Shown: positions 1 through 11,400, counted from the stretch's first letter. The stretch: 60,871 nt of DNA from Ignavibacteria bacterium (GCA_030693705.1 JAUYAB010000105.1:1-60871), one strand, 5' to 3'. Translations and numbers: made by a program. Notes: generated by a model not told the origin, from the letters alone.

Positions 1-351
1 TTGACTGATTTTAGTTTTTTTAGAAAAGAACGACCTAAGTTTCTTTATTATAAATTACTTGAGTCGATACAGAAATTATTATTATTAGATTTATTTTCTC
101 CCTATAATTCCCCACCAGGATTTTTGGGGAAACTCTAAAAAAAAATTCTCGAATGAAACATAAGCTCTTCCACCAAATGAATCTTATATTTTTTTCATTC
201 ATTGTTTCATAATTTTAAGGAAAGAAGTAAAAAGAAAAAGAGAAATTTTGTTGGTTTACTTCCAAAAGAATTTTTATTATTGAGGTGTTTCTATTTAATT
301 TTACCTGCCTGCCGTAAGGCATGGCAAAAAACTAAAAAACAGGAGTCTTCT
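1..351. other. AT-rich leader before acyl-CoA synthetase gene; no gene seen
   Basis: No open frame of useful length starts or ends here, so I see no partial gene entering from the left edge. A 7-bp inverted repeat (TTCCCCA at 108-114, TGGGGAA at 125-131) is present but is followed by A residues rather than a T run. At 310-321 there is a small palindrome (TGCC GTAA GGCA) related to the REP-like palindromes found elsewhere in the window. An AGGAG ribosome binding site at 341-345 serves the gene starting at 352. Confidence 0.6.
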
Positions 352-2166
352 ATGCCCATTTTAAAACCGTACAAAACTATCCCGGAACTCTACGAATTTT
401 TAACTGAAGAATACGGGGTGAATATGGAGAGACCGATACTAAAGCATAAGGTCAACAATCAATGGGTAGGAATTTCTTACAATCAATTAAAAGAAGAAAC
501 CGAAAATTTAGCTTACGGACTTCAATCACTTGGAGTGAAAGCCGGAGATAAAGTTTCCATCGTTGCTGAAAATAGACCGGAGTGGGTTTATGCAGATATG
601 GCAATCCTCGGTTTGGGTGCGGTTGATGTGCCTTTATATCCTTCGCTAACTTCAGATTCGATTGAATTTATTCTAAACAATTCAGAGTCGTTAGGAGTGA
701 TTGTTTCCAATAAATTTCAGCTAAATAAAATTTTGAAGATCCGAAATAATTGCCGCTCGCTGAAATTTATTATTGTGATGAACGAAAAAGATTCTCCGAA
801 CGAAAACAACATTTATTCTTTAAAATCAATTCAAGAACGAGGAGCGGAAGCCAAAAAACAAAATCCACATTTCTTTAAAGAGCAGAGGATGCGCATAAAA
901 GAAAATGATATCTGCACGATTATTTATACCTCCGGAACAACCGGTGAACCCAAAGGAGTTCTTCTCACCCATAAAAATATTGTCGCAAATGTTCTCGATG
1001 CTTTAAAAGCTTTTCCAATTGGACCAGATGATATTTTTCTCTCATTCTTACCGCTTTGCCATATTTTTGAGAGGATGGCAGGTTATTACACGGCATTCTC
1101 TTCCGGTGCAATGATCTGTTACGCTACCAGCATTGAATCTGTTGCCGGTGACTTACTTGAAATTCATCCGACAATTGTCACTAGTGTACCGCGGTTGTTT
1201 GAAAGAATTTATTCAAAAGTAATCAAGAATGTCGAAAGCCAACCGGCGAAAAAGCAAAAAATATTTAATTGGGCGCTTGGCATCGGAAAGAAATACCACG
1301 CCGCACAAAAAGCCGGTAACCTTCCGATTGGATTAACGCTTCAACATAAAATAGCCGATACATTAGTTTTTAAAAAAATCAGAGAAAAAACCGGTGGGAA
1401 ACTTCGCTTCTTTATTTCCGGCGGTGCAGCGCTCGCGCGGGAACTTGGCGAATTTTTTGAAGCAGTTGGAATTCTTATCATTGAAGGTTATGGATTAACG
1501 GAATCATCACCCGTTATTGCAGCAAACCGTGTTGATAATTATAAATTCGGAACTGTCGGGAAACCTTTCCCTTCCGTCGAAGTGAAAATTGCCAGCGACG
1601 GCGAAATCCTTGCCCGCGGCGCTTCCATCATGCAAGGATATTATAAGAACAAAAAAGAGACAGATGAATCCATCAAAGACGGCTGGCTGCACACCGGTGA
1701 TATCGGCGTTTTTGATGCCGAAGGTTTTTTAATGATTACCGACAGAAAGAAACATCTCTTTAAAACATCAGGCGGAAAATATATTGCACCTACGCCAATC
1801 GAAAATCTCTTTCTTGCAAGCAAGTATATCGACCAATTTGTACTTATCGGAGATAGAAGAATGTTTTTATCGGCACTCATCGTTCCTGATTTTGAAGCAC
1901 TAAAAGAATATGCCGACAGCCATGATATTCCATACAAAACCAATAATGATTTAGTCGACGTGAAAGAGATTTATGATTTGATGGATGATGAACTTGGTAA
2001 ATTTCAGAAAAATTTAGCCAACTTTGAACGCATCAGAAAGTTTGCACTACTTGATACGCCGTTCAGTTTAGAGACCGGTGAACTTACTCCAACTCTAAAA
2101 TTAAAACGAAAAGTAATTGAAGATCGGTATAAAAATTTAATTGAAGGAATGTATCAAGGATTATAA
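352..2166 (+). CDS. Long-chain fatty acid--CoA ligase (AMP-forming, FadD/FAA1 type)
   Basis: Expected to activate long-chain fatty acids to acyl-CoA through an acyl-adenylate, feeding lipid synthesis or beta-oxidation. The 604-residue protein is a normal length for the family. Motifs seen: the AMP/P-loop signature YTSGTTGEPKGV near residue 192, GYGLTESSP near 379, GWLHTGDIG near 444, and DRKKHLFKTSGGKYIAP near 464, which is typical of the FAA1-like branch. The frame is open upstream to 202, but I chose ATG 352 because AGGAG lies 6 nt before it and the family usually starts just before a KPYKTIPEL-like segment. A strong bidirectional hairpin follows the stop. Substrate chain length is inferred from the family and is not visible in the sequence. 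Confidence 0.9.
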   Translation: MPILKPYKTIPELYEFLTEEYGVNMERPILKHKVNNQWVGISYNQLKEETENLAYGLQSLGVKAGDKVSIVAENRPEWVYADMAILGLGAVDVPLYPSLTSDSIEFILNNSESLGVIVSNKFQLNKILKIRNNCRSLKFIIVMNEKDSPNENNIYSLKSIQERGAEAKKQNPHFFKEQRMRIKENDICTIIYTSGTTGEPKGVLLTHKNIVANVLDALKAFPIGPDDIFLSFLPLCHIFERMAGYYTAFSSGAMICYATSIESVAGDLLEIHPTIVTSVPRLFERIYSKVIKNVESQPAKKQKIFNWALGIGKKYHAAQKAGNLPIGLTLQHKIADTLVFKKIREKTGGKLRFFISGGAALARELGEFFEAVGILIIEGYGLTESSPVIAANRVDNYKFGTVGKPFPSVEVKIASDGEILARGASIMQGYYKNKKETDESIKDGWLHTGDIGVFDAEGFLMITDRKKHLFKTSGGKYIAPTPIENLFLASKYIDQFVLIGDRRMFLSALIVPDFEALKEYADSHDIPYKTNNDLVDVKEIYDLMDDELGKFQKNLANFERIRKFALLDTPFSLETGELTPTLKLKRKVIEDRYKNLIEGMYQGL

Positions 2167-2180
2167 TTGTCTCTGAAGTG

Positions 2181-2214
2181 AAAGGCGGTTTTGAATTTTC
2201 CAAAACCGCCTTTT
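2181..2214. terminator. Bidirectional rho-independent terminator
   Basis: A 13-bp perfect stem (AAAGGCGGTTTTG / CAAAACCGCCTTT) with a 7-nt loop sits between two convergent genes. T residues flank the stem on both strands, so it can end transcription of the acyl-CoA synthetase gene and of bshB1. Confidence 0.9.
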
Positions 2215-2219
2215 AATTT

Positions 2220-2963
2220 CTACTTCTCCGCTTTAGAGTGTTCAATTCCCTTTACCATATGAACTAAATCAAGTTCAACTTCTTCTTCAGTGAAGAACGG
2301 TTCACCGTACTTTTTCCCAATTTTAAATCCGTAGAATTCAGCCCGCGCCTCAATATACTTAATAAATTCGGGCGAACTGATATACGTCTCCGGTTCTTTA
2401 CTTCTCGGATTAAAAAATTGTGTAGCATACGCCTTGACAGCTTTCATCTTCGTTTCAAAAGTTTCACCGATGTCAACGATAAAGCTGGGTTCAAAGGTGT
2501 AAGTCTGCATATAATAGAAAAGTTTTTTGGGGCGATAGGCGTCCTGGGCTTTTTCTTTATCGACTGTTTTCGTTTTTAATACACCGGAAAAAAAGTAAGC
2601 TTGCTTAACTAATTCGCTGGCATGCATATGATCGGGGTGACGATCATTTTTAAACGGAGCAAAAATAATTTTCGGTTTGAATTTACGTATCGCCCGAATT
2701 ACTTTTGTCAGATTTTCCTTCGAAACTGAAACGTCACCATCCGGAATATTCAGATTTTCTCTATTTGCAATTTTAAGCGCTATTGCAGCACGAAAAGCTT
2801 CTTTTTGGCGTGTTTCTGATGTTCCCCTTGTTCCCATTTCCCCTTTTGTAAAATCAATAAGCCCAACTTTAAGTCCGTGTGAAGTTAATTTTGCAATTGT
2901 ACCGCCCATTGAAAGTTCAGCATCATCGGGATGAGCTCCAAAAACAAGTGCGTCAAGATTCAT
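2220..2963 (-). CDS. bshB1: Bacillithiol biosynthesis deacetylase BshB1 (LmbE/PIG-L family)
   Basis: Zn-dependent deacetylase expected to convert N-acetylglucosaminyl-malate to glucosaminyl-malate, the second step of bacillithiol synthesis. The 247-residue protein shows the family metal and active-site motif AHPDDAE (residues 10-16) and the second motif RHPDH (108-112). FTKGEMGTRG (38-47) and SPEFIKYIEARAEFYG near the C-terminus are typical of the BshB1 subgroup rather than generic LmbE proteins. It is convergent with the acyl-CoA synthetase gene. BshA and BshC are not in the window, so pathway membership rests on family resemblance. Confidence 0.88.
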   Translation of the reverse strand: MNLDALVFGAHPDDAELSMGGTIAKLTSHGLKVGLIDFTKGEMGTRGTSETRQKEAFRAAIALKIANRENLNIPDGDVSVSKENLTKVIRAIRKFKPKIIFAPFKNDRHPDHMHASELVKQAYFFSGVLKTKTVDKEKAQDAYRPKKLFYYMQTYTFEPSFIVDIGETFETKMKAVKAYATQFFNPRSKEPETYISSPEFIKYIEARAEFYGFKIGKKYGEPFFTEEEVELDLVHMVKGIEHSKAEK

Positions 2964-3204
2964 TTTTCACTCCCTGGTTTCAATTGACATAAAAAGAATT
3001 AATTGTGTAACTAATTATACTACATTCCTAAATTTTTCAAAACAGTTCACCTCGATTTTCTCTTGTCTTTCAATTAGAAAAGACATAATTGTATAGATAA
3101 TTCTACATCTCTTAAAATTTTTAAGCTCAATTGGCTTTAATTATGTGGATTTTTTCTGGCGTTGAATTTGCTAAGTAAGAAGTAAAGCAACAAAAGGTGA
3201 AGCC

Positions 3205-4023
3205 ATGAAAAATATATCAATAATCGCAGTCTTATTATTCCTTTCATTTGGAATCGCTTCGTGTGATGAAAATAACATGAATGATTACTATGATAATGTT
3301 CCTCCAAATCCTCCAACCGGTGTTCAGGTCTTAAACGGAGACAACCGTGTTGATCTTTCATGGAATAATAATCGTGAGAGAGATATTGCAGGTTACAATG
3401 TTTATTACAGCACTTCGTATGACGGGAAATATAAATTGATCGGTTCAACCGCTGATAATTATTACATTGATGACGGCGCCACAAACGGTGTATTAAACTA
3501 TTATGCCGTTACTGCTTATGATTATAATAATAATGAAAGCGAACTGAGTCCCGATGTAGCTTACGCAACTCCAAGACCTGAAGGATTTAACCAAAGTATT
3601 TTTGACTATAATAGATTCCCGGATAATTCCGGCTATAGTTTTACAACGTATTCCACTGTAGCATTTGACGACACAATCAATACGGTTGATTTCTTTTTTG
3701 ATATTTTTGAGGGAACGCCTTACCTGGATGTTTATAATGATACCGATATTAAAGATATGGGCGCAACAACAGATATTTATGATATTGCATTTGCTCCTGA
3801 GAGCGGATGGGCTCCAGATCATTATGCAGTTGCTATCGAAGGACACACGTATGTTATTTGGACATTTGATAATCATTTTGCAAAAGTTCGGGTAAAAACA
3901 ATTACCCGGGATCGAATAGTATTTGATTGGGCATTCCAGTTAGTCAAGGGAAATCCGCAGCTAAAAGTATCAGGTGAAAAACACAAAAGAGGAAAATTAG
4001 AAATGCCGGTCAGAAACCGTTAA
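3205..4023 (+). CDS. Lipoprotein with a fibronectin type III domain
   Basis: A 272-residue envelope lipoprotein of unknown role. Residues 1-20 form a lipoprotein signal ending in FGIASC with Cys20 as the lipidation site. Residues about 34-120 read as one fibronectin type III domain (PPTGVQVLNGDNRVDLSW, then GYNVYYS and YYAVTAYD). The remaining 150 residues match nothing I recognise; they are rich in aromatic and acidic residues and end in a basic tail (KHKRGKLEMPVRNR). AGGTGA precedes the ATG. The gene is monocistronic, with a terminator directly after it. Confidence 0.8.
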   Translation: MKNISIIAVLLFLSFGIASCDENNMNDYYDNVPPNPPTGVQVLNGDNRVDLSWNNNRERDIAGYNVYYSTSYDGKYKLIGSTADNYYIDDGATNGVLNYYAVTAYDYNNNESELSPDVAYATPRPEGFNQSIFDYNRFPDNSGYSFTTYSTVAFDDTINTVDFFFDIFEGTPYLDVYNDTDIKDMGATTDIYDIAFAPESGWAPDHYAVAIEGHTYVIWTFDNHFAKVRVKTITRDRIVFDWAFQLVKGNPQLKVSGEKHKRGKLEMPVRNR

Positions 4024-4057
4024 TAATTTCTCTAAAAAATAACCGATTTCTATTTGT

Positions 4058-4100
4058 GAAATGTCAATCTTAATCAGTTAAAGATTGACATTTCTTTTTT
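4058..4100 (+). terminator. Rho-independent terminator
   Basis: A 14-bp perfect stem (GAAATGTCAATCTT / AAGATTGACATTTC), a 9-nt loop and a T6 run follow the FN3 lipoprotein gene. Confidence 0.9.
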
Positions 4101-4159
4101 GTTTCAGTCCATTTGTTTTTAGTATAAGTCTTTAAGAATGATTAATTTTCCCGAAAGTA

Positions 4160-4600
4160 ATGAAGAAATTTTTTATCCATATTAAGATTCTCCTTCTGAT
4201 GCTGACATTCGTGGCACCGAATGTGACTGCTGCAATGCCGGAACAAGAAGAGCAAAATCAGAAAAAAGAACCGCAGATATTTTCCGATATTGAACAGACA
4301 TTTTCTTCGGGAAATATTTCCTTGATCTCTGCGTATTTCCCTTCTCAAATATATTTGAGTCTCTCAAATGGGGTAAACGGTTTCTACAGCAGCAATCAAG
4401 CCTATTATATTTTACAAGATTTCTTTCAGATTTATCAGCCGATAAATTTCAAATTCACACAGCGCAGCTATTCAGAAAATGGATTTGCTACGGGCATTTT
4501 TACTTTTGAAAACAGAAATAAGAAGGGAACTGCGCAAGTTTTCATTTCGGTAGAATTTTCGGGAGCCAAGTGGAAAATTTCCCTTATTACTATAAAATAG
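4160..4600 (+). CDS. Small secreted DUF4783-type protein
   Basis: A 146-residue protein with an N-terminal signal peptide (hydrophobic residues about 8-24). A compact fold follows that resembles DUF4783, a small NTF2-like family common in Bacteroidota; I recognise FSDIEQTFSSGNISLISAYF and the ending GAKWKISLITIK. Function is unknown. Its last 31 nt overlap the start of the downstream histidine kinase in another frame, so the two are almost certainly translated together. That suggests a periplasmic partner of the sensor, which is inference. Confidence 0.75.
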   Translation: MKKFFIHIKILLLMLTFVAPNVTAAMPEQEEQNQKKEPQIFSDIEQTFSSGNISLISAYFPSQIYLSLSNGVNGFYSSNQAYYILQDFFQIYQPINFKFTQRSYSENGFATGIFTFENRNKKGTAQVFISVEFSGAKWKISLITIK

Positions 4601-7600
4601 TAAGAGATAAAATATCGGCGTATTTACAAGGGGAAAAGAAATTATATGTTTTCCTTGCCTCAATTTTCTTTGTTGTAATCTTTATCGGGTTCATCAGTCC
4701 TTCTCTTCTGCAAAATAAAAAAGCGAATTGGAATCAAGAACTTCAAGAAAAATTATCAGAAATTCGAAAAGCATCACTGTCAATCTTCGATGAAAGACAA
4801 TTAAAAGTCTTAAATACCGCAAACGAGCTTATAAGTTTTGCCGAAAAAAATAAAGATTTAACTTTTTCTTCCTTTGAAGCGGCATTGAATGAGGATGAAA
4901 ATTTTGGGCAATACCAAATTTATATTTTCGATTCAACAAAAACCGAAGCTGCTTCGAATGTACAAACCGGTATTGGTGGGAAAGATGTTTGGGATAATAA
5001 TGTTAAACTTAAAACTACTTTTTTTCGTTCGACTCCCCTTTTATCTCTTCTATGTTATGCCGATAAACTTCAAATTGAGGGAAGAACATATTCTTTTATT
5101 ATCGCAACGATTTTTGAAACAGATTATATTACAAAAGATGTAATTCCGGACAATAATTTTTCTTCCGAATTAGTGAACAGGTTTGATTCTGAGGTGGACG
5201 TTTTTTACACACCGGCGAAAGCCAAATCGCTGGATGGGCGATATTATTCTTTTGAGATACCGAACAACCATAGTCAAAAAATTGGTCTAATCACCGTTGC
5301 AAAACCAACCTTAAAAGCTGAGTTAAAAACCTTTAAAGAAGATACCGGCAAAACACAATCTCTTTTTATCGTAGCCGGGATTATTTTGTTGGGCATTATA
5401 CTCCGTAATGAAACAAAACAACTTAAAAAGAAATGGGTTAAGCCAATTCTCGAAATTCTCTTCTTAGTTTTTTTACGTTGGATGCTCTTCGCATTGAAAT
5501 TTCCGATAGACTATTTCCCGGAAGAATTAACAAATCCAAATTACTTTTCTTCTGCATTTGCGGGAGGAATCGTAAAGTCTCCGATGGAGTTTTTGCTAAC
5601 CGCACTTTTTTTCTGTTTAATAGTTTTTTACATAAAGAATTATTCTAAAAACCAGATCGAGAATATTTTCGAAACAAAGTTAAAAAACGGTGTTTTACGA
5701 ATTGGAATCGCACTCATTTCGATTTTCACATTGCTCCTTTCGATTCGCGGAATTGCCGCTGCCGTTAAAAGCGTTGTATTCGATTCTTCTCTTAGATATT
5801 TTGACACCGCCGACCTCATCCCCGGTATTCCACATTTGGTAATGCACATTGCAATATTTTTAGTTACGCTTTCGGCAATCGTGCTAATTCAAATACTACT
5901 AAAAATAATTTATTTATCTCTTCCTAAAACGTTTTCGGAGATGAAGAAAATAATTATACCATTCTTAATTATTCCTCTTTTTGCGGTTATTTTTGTTCTG
6001 GTTCAAAAACAACCGCTGGTAAGTCTCATCTTATTTTTGTTCGCCATAATTCTCACACTGATTGTTTTTTTTATCACTGAAATCAGAGAGACAAAAGTTC
6101 TGAAATATCTACTCGTAATTTCTTTTGCATCTTCACTGCTAACGATCAGTTTAATGAATTTTTTCAATACTGAACTTGAGAAAGAGGAAATTAAAAGAAC
6201 GGCAATTTTTCTTTCACGCTCTCAGGAAAGTTATTTAAACTTCTTATTGAACGAATCACTTACCAAGATCATCCGGCAGCCAAAGATGACCGACCTTTAT
6301 CTTTCTCCTGCGACAAATTATTCTTCCCTATCGTTGGCTTTATGGTTGCAAAGTTCCCTGCGTGATGAAAAAGTAATTTCTTCCATCACTTTGCTTGACA
6401 ACCGAAAAAAAATACTCGGATATTTTTCATGTGGTGTACCGGGAGAACAGCTTGTTCCCCAAATTGCACAAGCTACAATTACAAAGGACTTGCAGATTTT
6501 TGATATTTCAGATAAAACTAAACAGTGGCAAAAAATATTATGTGGAATCATTCCGATCACCGATAGAAACAAGATTGTCGGATATGCCGCTTCAACCGTG
6601 ATTTTTACGGTTAAAAATGCTCTAAATGTTAATTCAACCGCCGCGTTGTTTCAACAACCTGAACTTAATCTTCGCACCTTAAGTGAGAAAAATTTTAATG
6701 TTTTTTTGTTGGCAGAAGATAAGATCTATACGATCAGTGGAAATGTATTGCCCTCTCCGGAAGATGCTTCCAAATTATATTCATATCTCTCCCATGCGAA
6801 GGAAGGGTGGATAAAATATGAAGGAGCTTCCGAAAATTTATTGGGTTTTGGTATTCAGCGGATCAATGCCGGTTCCCATCCATATTTAATCGTAGCGCAA
6901 AAGGAGACGGCATTTTCGTTTAGTCTTTTCAACTTTTTCAAATTGTTCATTGTGCATTCAACTTTTTTGCTCTCGGTGTTACTTGTTTTTTTCATCGCCC
7001 GAATAAAAGGAAGATTTCGTTTAACGTTCCGGTCGCAGTTGTTGTTTGCTTTTTTACTAATAGCTGTCCTTCCCATTATTGCACTTGCGGTTTACAATAA
7101 AAACAGTATTGAACAAAAAAATATAACCTTAATTCATAACTCGTTAAAAGAAAAAGCGAACTTAGCCGAGAATTATTTTAAAACGCAAATTTCAAACAAC
7201 GATCGCAAAGAATTGCGGAAATTATTTGAAGGGTCGAATAAAAATCTTCTCCTCTCCTTTTCGGTATTTGATAATTCACAGTTGATTTACAGTTCGCAGC
7301 AAAATCTTTATGATGCCGCTCTCCTAAGTAAAAACATTTCATCTTTACTGGTAATGAAGAAAGATCAGCCGGGTAACGGTTATTTTATAAAGCATTTTAT
7401 CGGCAGCCGTGAAGTTATTTCATGTTTTCGAACGATCACATTGAATGATCAAGAACTGCTTCTGGAGGTTAACGATTATTTTAATCAAATTCCGGTTGCG
7501 CTCAATTTTGTAGAAGTAAACGTCTTTTTGTTTGGAGTCTATTCACTTGCAATCGTATTAATAATTATTGTTAGTTCTTTGCTTGCCGATCAAATTTCTT

Positions 7601-8439
7601 TGCCGATAAGAAAACTTACACGCGCTACACGCGCCGTTGCACATGGTGATCTTAATGTGATGCTCAATGATAATTCGATGGGTGAAATGAAGGAATTAAT
7701 AAGCGGCTTCAATATTATGACTGAAGAGCTTCGCAAAAATCAACAGGAACTTGCAGAACTTGAACGTGAGCAAGCATGGAAAGAAATGGCGAGACAGGTT
7801 GCGCATGAAATTAAAAATCCTTTAACACCAATGAAACTGACTCTTCAGCAATTGGTAGCAATGTACAGGGCGAAATCAAAAAACTTTGACTCTCTCTTTG
7901 AAAAAGTTTCTGAAACAATTTTAGCGCAAATTGAAACACTCAGCCAGATCGCTTCTGAGTTTTCTTCTTTCGCGAAAATGCCTTCACTTAATGTTACTGA
8001 AATTGATTTGAAAAAATCACTCAGTGAAATCATATTGCTTTTTAATGACGAAAATATTTCGATCAGGCTGGACTATAATGCAAAGACTTTGTGTTTGATG
8101 GGAGATGTATCTCAACTTAAAAGAATGTTTATCAATCTCATTAGAAATTCAATTCAAGCTAATGCCGATGCGGTAACATTTACAGTTGATGAGGATGAAA
8201 AGTACTTGTTCATAAACGTTTCCGATAACGGCAAAGGAATTCCCGATAAGTTTCTTAACAAAATTTTCTCAATAAATTTTACAACCAAGTCAACCGGAAT
8301 GGGTTTGGGCTTGAAGTTAGCAAAAAAATTTGTTGAAAGTGTAAACGGTGATATTTCAGTAAAAGAGTCATCAACTTCCGGCACTACCTTCTTAATACGA
8401 TTTTTGAAAGAAACGCGAACGAACGATGACGCTTTATAA
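4570..8439 (+). CDS. Very large membrane sensor histidine kinase (NtrY-like architecture)
   Basis: A 1289-residue sensor kinase. The N-terminal two thirds carry many hydrophobic segments (near 30-45, about 270-450 and 460-530) and at least two extracytoplasmic stretches, with further segments near 785-850 and 970-1000. HAMP is about 1000-1055 (LPIRKLTRATRAVAHGD). HisKA contains AHEIKNPLTPMKLT with the phospho-acceptor His1079. The ATPase domain shows an N box near 1190, DNGKGIP near 1219 and GMGLGLKLAKKF near 1244. The NPLTP spacing resembles the NtrY group. No response regulator is adjacent; the next gene, overlapping by 14 nt, is a helicase-nuclease. The start overlaps the previous gene by 31 nt, and no better start is visible. 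Confidence 0.88.
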   Translation: MENFPYYYKIVRDKISAYLQGEKKLYVFLASIFFVVIFIGFISPSLLQNKKANWNQELQEKLSEIRKASLSIFDERQLKVLNTANELISFAEKNKDLTFSSFEAALNEDENFGQYQIYIFDSTKTEAASNVQTGIGGKDVWDNNVKLKTTFFRSTPLLSLLCYADKLQIEGRTYSFIIATIFETDYITKDVIPDNNFSSELVNRFDSEVDVFYTPAKAKSLDGRYYSFEIPNNHSQKIGLITVAKPTLKAELKTFKEDTGKTQSLFIVAGIILLGIILRNETKQLKKKWVKPILEILFLVFLRWMLFALKFPIDYFPEELTNPNYFSSAFAGGIVKSPMEFLLTALFFCLIVFYIKNYSKNQIENIFETKLKNGVLRIGIALISIFTLLLSIRGIAAAVKSVVFDSSLRYFDTADLIPGIPHLVMHIAIFLVTLSAIVLIQILLKIIYLSLPKTFSEMKKIIIPFLIIPLFAVIFVLVQKQPLVSLILFLFAIILTLIVFFITEIRETKVLKYLLVISFASSLLTISLMNFFNTELEKEEIKRTAIFLSRSQESYLNFLLNESLTKIIRQPKMTDLYLSPATNYSSLSLALWLQSSLRDEKVISSITLLDNRKKILGYFSCGVPGEQLVPQIAQATITKDLQIFDISDKTKQWQKILCGIIPITDRNKIVGYAASTVIFTVKNALNVNSTAALFQQPELNLRTLSEKNFNVFLLAEDKIYTISGNVLPSPEDASKLYSYLSHAKEGWIKYEGASENLLGFGIQRINAGSHPYLIVAQKETAFSFSLFNFFKLFIVHSTFLLSVLLVFFIARIKGRFRLTFRSQLLFAFLLIAVLPIIALAVYNKNSIEQKNITLIHNSLKEKANLAENYFKTQISNNDRKELRKLFEGSNKNLLLSFSVFDNSQLIYSSQQNLYDAALLSKNISSLLVMKKDQPGNGYFIKHFIGSREVISCFRTITLNDQELLLEVNDYFNQIPVALNFVEVNVFLFGVYSLAIVLIIIVSSLLADQISLPIRKLTRATRAVAHGDLNVMLNDNSMGEMKELISGFNIMTEELRKNQQELAELEREQAWKEMARQVAHEIKNPLTPMKLTLQQLVAMYRAKSKNFDSLFEKVSETILAQIETLSQIASEFSSFAKMPSLNVTEIDLKKSLSEIILLFNDENISIRLDYNAKTLCLMGDVSQLKRMFINLIRNSIQANADAVTFTVDEDEKYLFINVSDNGKGIPDKFLNKIFSINFTTKSTGMGLGLKLAKKFVESVNGDISVKESSTSGTTFLIRFLKETRTNDDAL

Positions 8440-11400
8440 TTTAACAGAAGATCAAAAAAATGCGCTTGAGATTAAGAAGCATGTTACGTTAACAGCAAAC
8501 GCCGGATCCGGAAAAACTTTTGTTTTAACTCAGCGCTTTCTTGAGATTCTTCTAAAAACAAACACCTCATTAAAGCAAATTGCCGCCATTACGTTTACGG
8601 ATAAAGCAGCCGGGGAATTGTACACCAAAATATCCAGGAGCATTTTGGAGGCTTCGTTAAAAGCCGAAACCCGGAGTGATCGTTTAAAATATGAGCAGCT
8701 TCGAAAACAATTGGTATCTGCAAACATTTCAACCATCCATTCTTTCTGCACACAAATTTTACGTGAGTTCCCGATCGAAGCCGGGATCGATGCGAATTTT
8801 TCTCCGATTGATTCATCGCTTTCAAAGGAATTGATTAATCTTTCAATGAATGAAGCACTAAGAATTTTTGAAAAAAGTGAGGAGAAAAATGTTGTTCTTA
8901 AATGGCTCATCAGAATTTTTGGTTCTATACAAAGTTTAGCTGCGCAACTTGAACAAGCGATAAACCACCGTAACTCAGTAATTGAATTATCTAAAAATAT
9001 ATATAATAAAAAGCCAGGTGATATCGCTCAATTTCTTGATGCGAAAATTGAATCCTATATCTCCAAAATCTTTCTCGCTCAAGTTGATCAGATACTTTTC
9101 CATGTTGACCGAATAAATTCATTCGCATTAAAAAATGATTCCACCATCGCTGAAGACATAAGTGAAATGCTTCAGCAAATAAATGGTAAGGCTGCCGCGC
9201 TCGATGTTTTTAAAATACTAATCTTGATAAAAAACAATATTTTAACTAGTGGATTGACGGTTCGAAAGGACGGTTATTTGGGAAGAAAAGTGCCGGTAGA
9301 ATTGCTCGATGATATTATATCGGTAGAAAAATACTTTACACCACTTTCAGAATTTGAAAATTTTTCTACCGATCCAATACTCCACGAACAACTTGCTGTT
9401 TTCGGTAAAAACTTTCTCATACTGTTCAATTCTGTTTTAGAGATTTATGAGAACAAAAAATATGAATTGGGTTATCTCGATTTCGAGGACATTCTTATCA
9501 AAACAAAAAATGTTCTTGAACTTCCGGAGGTTAGGCAGAAGCTTTCGCAAAAGTATCGTTATTTGATGGTAGATGAATACCAGGACACAAATGAAATTCA
9601 ATATGAAATCTTTCTCCCTATATTGGAAAGATTAAAAACGGGAAATCTTTTTGTAGTTGGTGATGAGAAACAGAGTATCTACAAATTTCGTGATGCCGAA
9701 CTTTCAGTCTTTACAAAAACGAAAAATGACATCAACGCTGAGGAGGGATTAAGTTTAATTCTTCCGGCAAGTTTTCGGATGTCACCGATGCTGTGTGCAT
9801 TTACAAATCATCTTTTTCGAAATTTATTTGCTGATGCAAATCCCATTTTTAATGAAGTTTCACACACCGATTTAATCTGTGCAAAAAAAGAAGAACTTGA
9901 CGCTTCTATTGAAATTTTACTAGCTGAAGAAAAGAAAGATGAGAATTCGAATTCTGAATCAGAATTAGTTGCAAAAAAAATTGTATCTCTCATTTCCAGT
10001 GACAAATCAGAAGTTAAACTTGGCGACATAGCAATCCTTTGCAGAAAACGGAGCTCATTCGGTACACTTGAAAAAACTTTTTCGAGATTCAATTTGCCAT
10101 ATATTATTTGGGAAGGAAAAGGATTTTATCAGCAACAAATAATTTTTGATTTTTACAACTACATCTCTTTTTTAGCGAACACTTCTGATGAGACTGCGTT
10201 AATAGGAATTTTGCGATCTCCATTTTTCTTTCTTTCAGATTCAGAAATTTTGGAGATCAGTTTAAAACGTGAAGATAACTTCTGGGATAAATTAATTTTA
10301 TCTGCAAAAAATGATGAGAATCTTTCCGCACTTGTTTCGCTTCTCTTAAAACATAAAAACGCAATGCAATCATCTGATTTGGTTACTTTACTTCGCACCA
10401 TTAGCGAAGAGACAAATTATCTTTCGGTAATCGCAGCAAGAGAGCAGGGACAAAAGGAACTTGCAAATTTTGAAAAGCTTATTCAAGTCACCCGAAACTT
10501 TTTTAAGCAGGGATTCCGAAATGTTTTTGATTATCTCAACTATTTGAAAGAAGCAATAGCCGATGTTGCCGAAGAAGGACAAGCTCAAGTTTCGCTGGAC
10601 GAAAACGCAATAAAAATAATGACTGTGCACCAAGCGAAAGGCTTGGAATTTATGGCGGTTTTTATTTTTGATTGTAACAAAGAAGGAGCCTCCGGTAAGC
10701 TTATTGCAAAAGCCCTTGAAGTAAATAAAGAATTTGGACTGATGGCAAAACTTCCGGTAGAAAACAATTTTTCTGGGAAGTATGTTACTCCTCCGATTGT
10801 TGACCTTCACAATTTTCTTGAGGCAAAAAAAGAAGTCGCAGAATTGAAACGCCTCTTTTATGTAGCAATTACGCGTGCAAAAAATTATCTCTATTTTTCC
10901 GCCACGATCAAACCAAAGGTAAAATTTCGTCAAAAAAGCTTTCTTTCTCTTTTAAGTCAAGGATTAAATTCTGAGTTGACAGCAACTCAGATTACCAAAG
11001 AAATTGAATTGGTTTTTCTGGAGCAAAATGAAAATCGGGAAATAAAAGTTGCTAAACCGGTAGAGTTTGATGTCAAGATTGTGAAGGAATTTTTTCTTGC
11101 GGAATATTTCAAAAGAGAAAAAAAATCTTCAACGGGAAACTATAATGTCAATCTTACAAAAATCATTGATGTTCAAAAAGAGGAAATTGTTTCGGCATCA
11201 AAAGTTGCGATATACAATCAGTGTCCGACAAAATATCAACTGACTTATGAATATGGGTACAATGAATTATATGATAATTATAAAAAATATCAATTTCAGA
11301 ATCATCAACCGAAATCCAATTACGAATTTGAAACTTTAGAACCTAATGATACTCTTCAGCCGACAGCGACAAAGGATAATTACTCAGCTAATGTTATTTC

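Noticed and set aside
108-131. Terminator at the left edge
   Set aside because: The 7-bp stem is followed by A residues, not a T run, on the plus strand, and no gene end is visible to the left.
10388-10933. 181-codon minus-strand frame inside the helicase-nuclease gene
   Set aside because: It is a shadow of a strongly supported coding frame with intact motifs V and VI.
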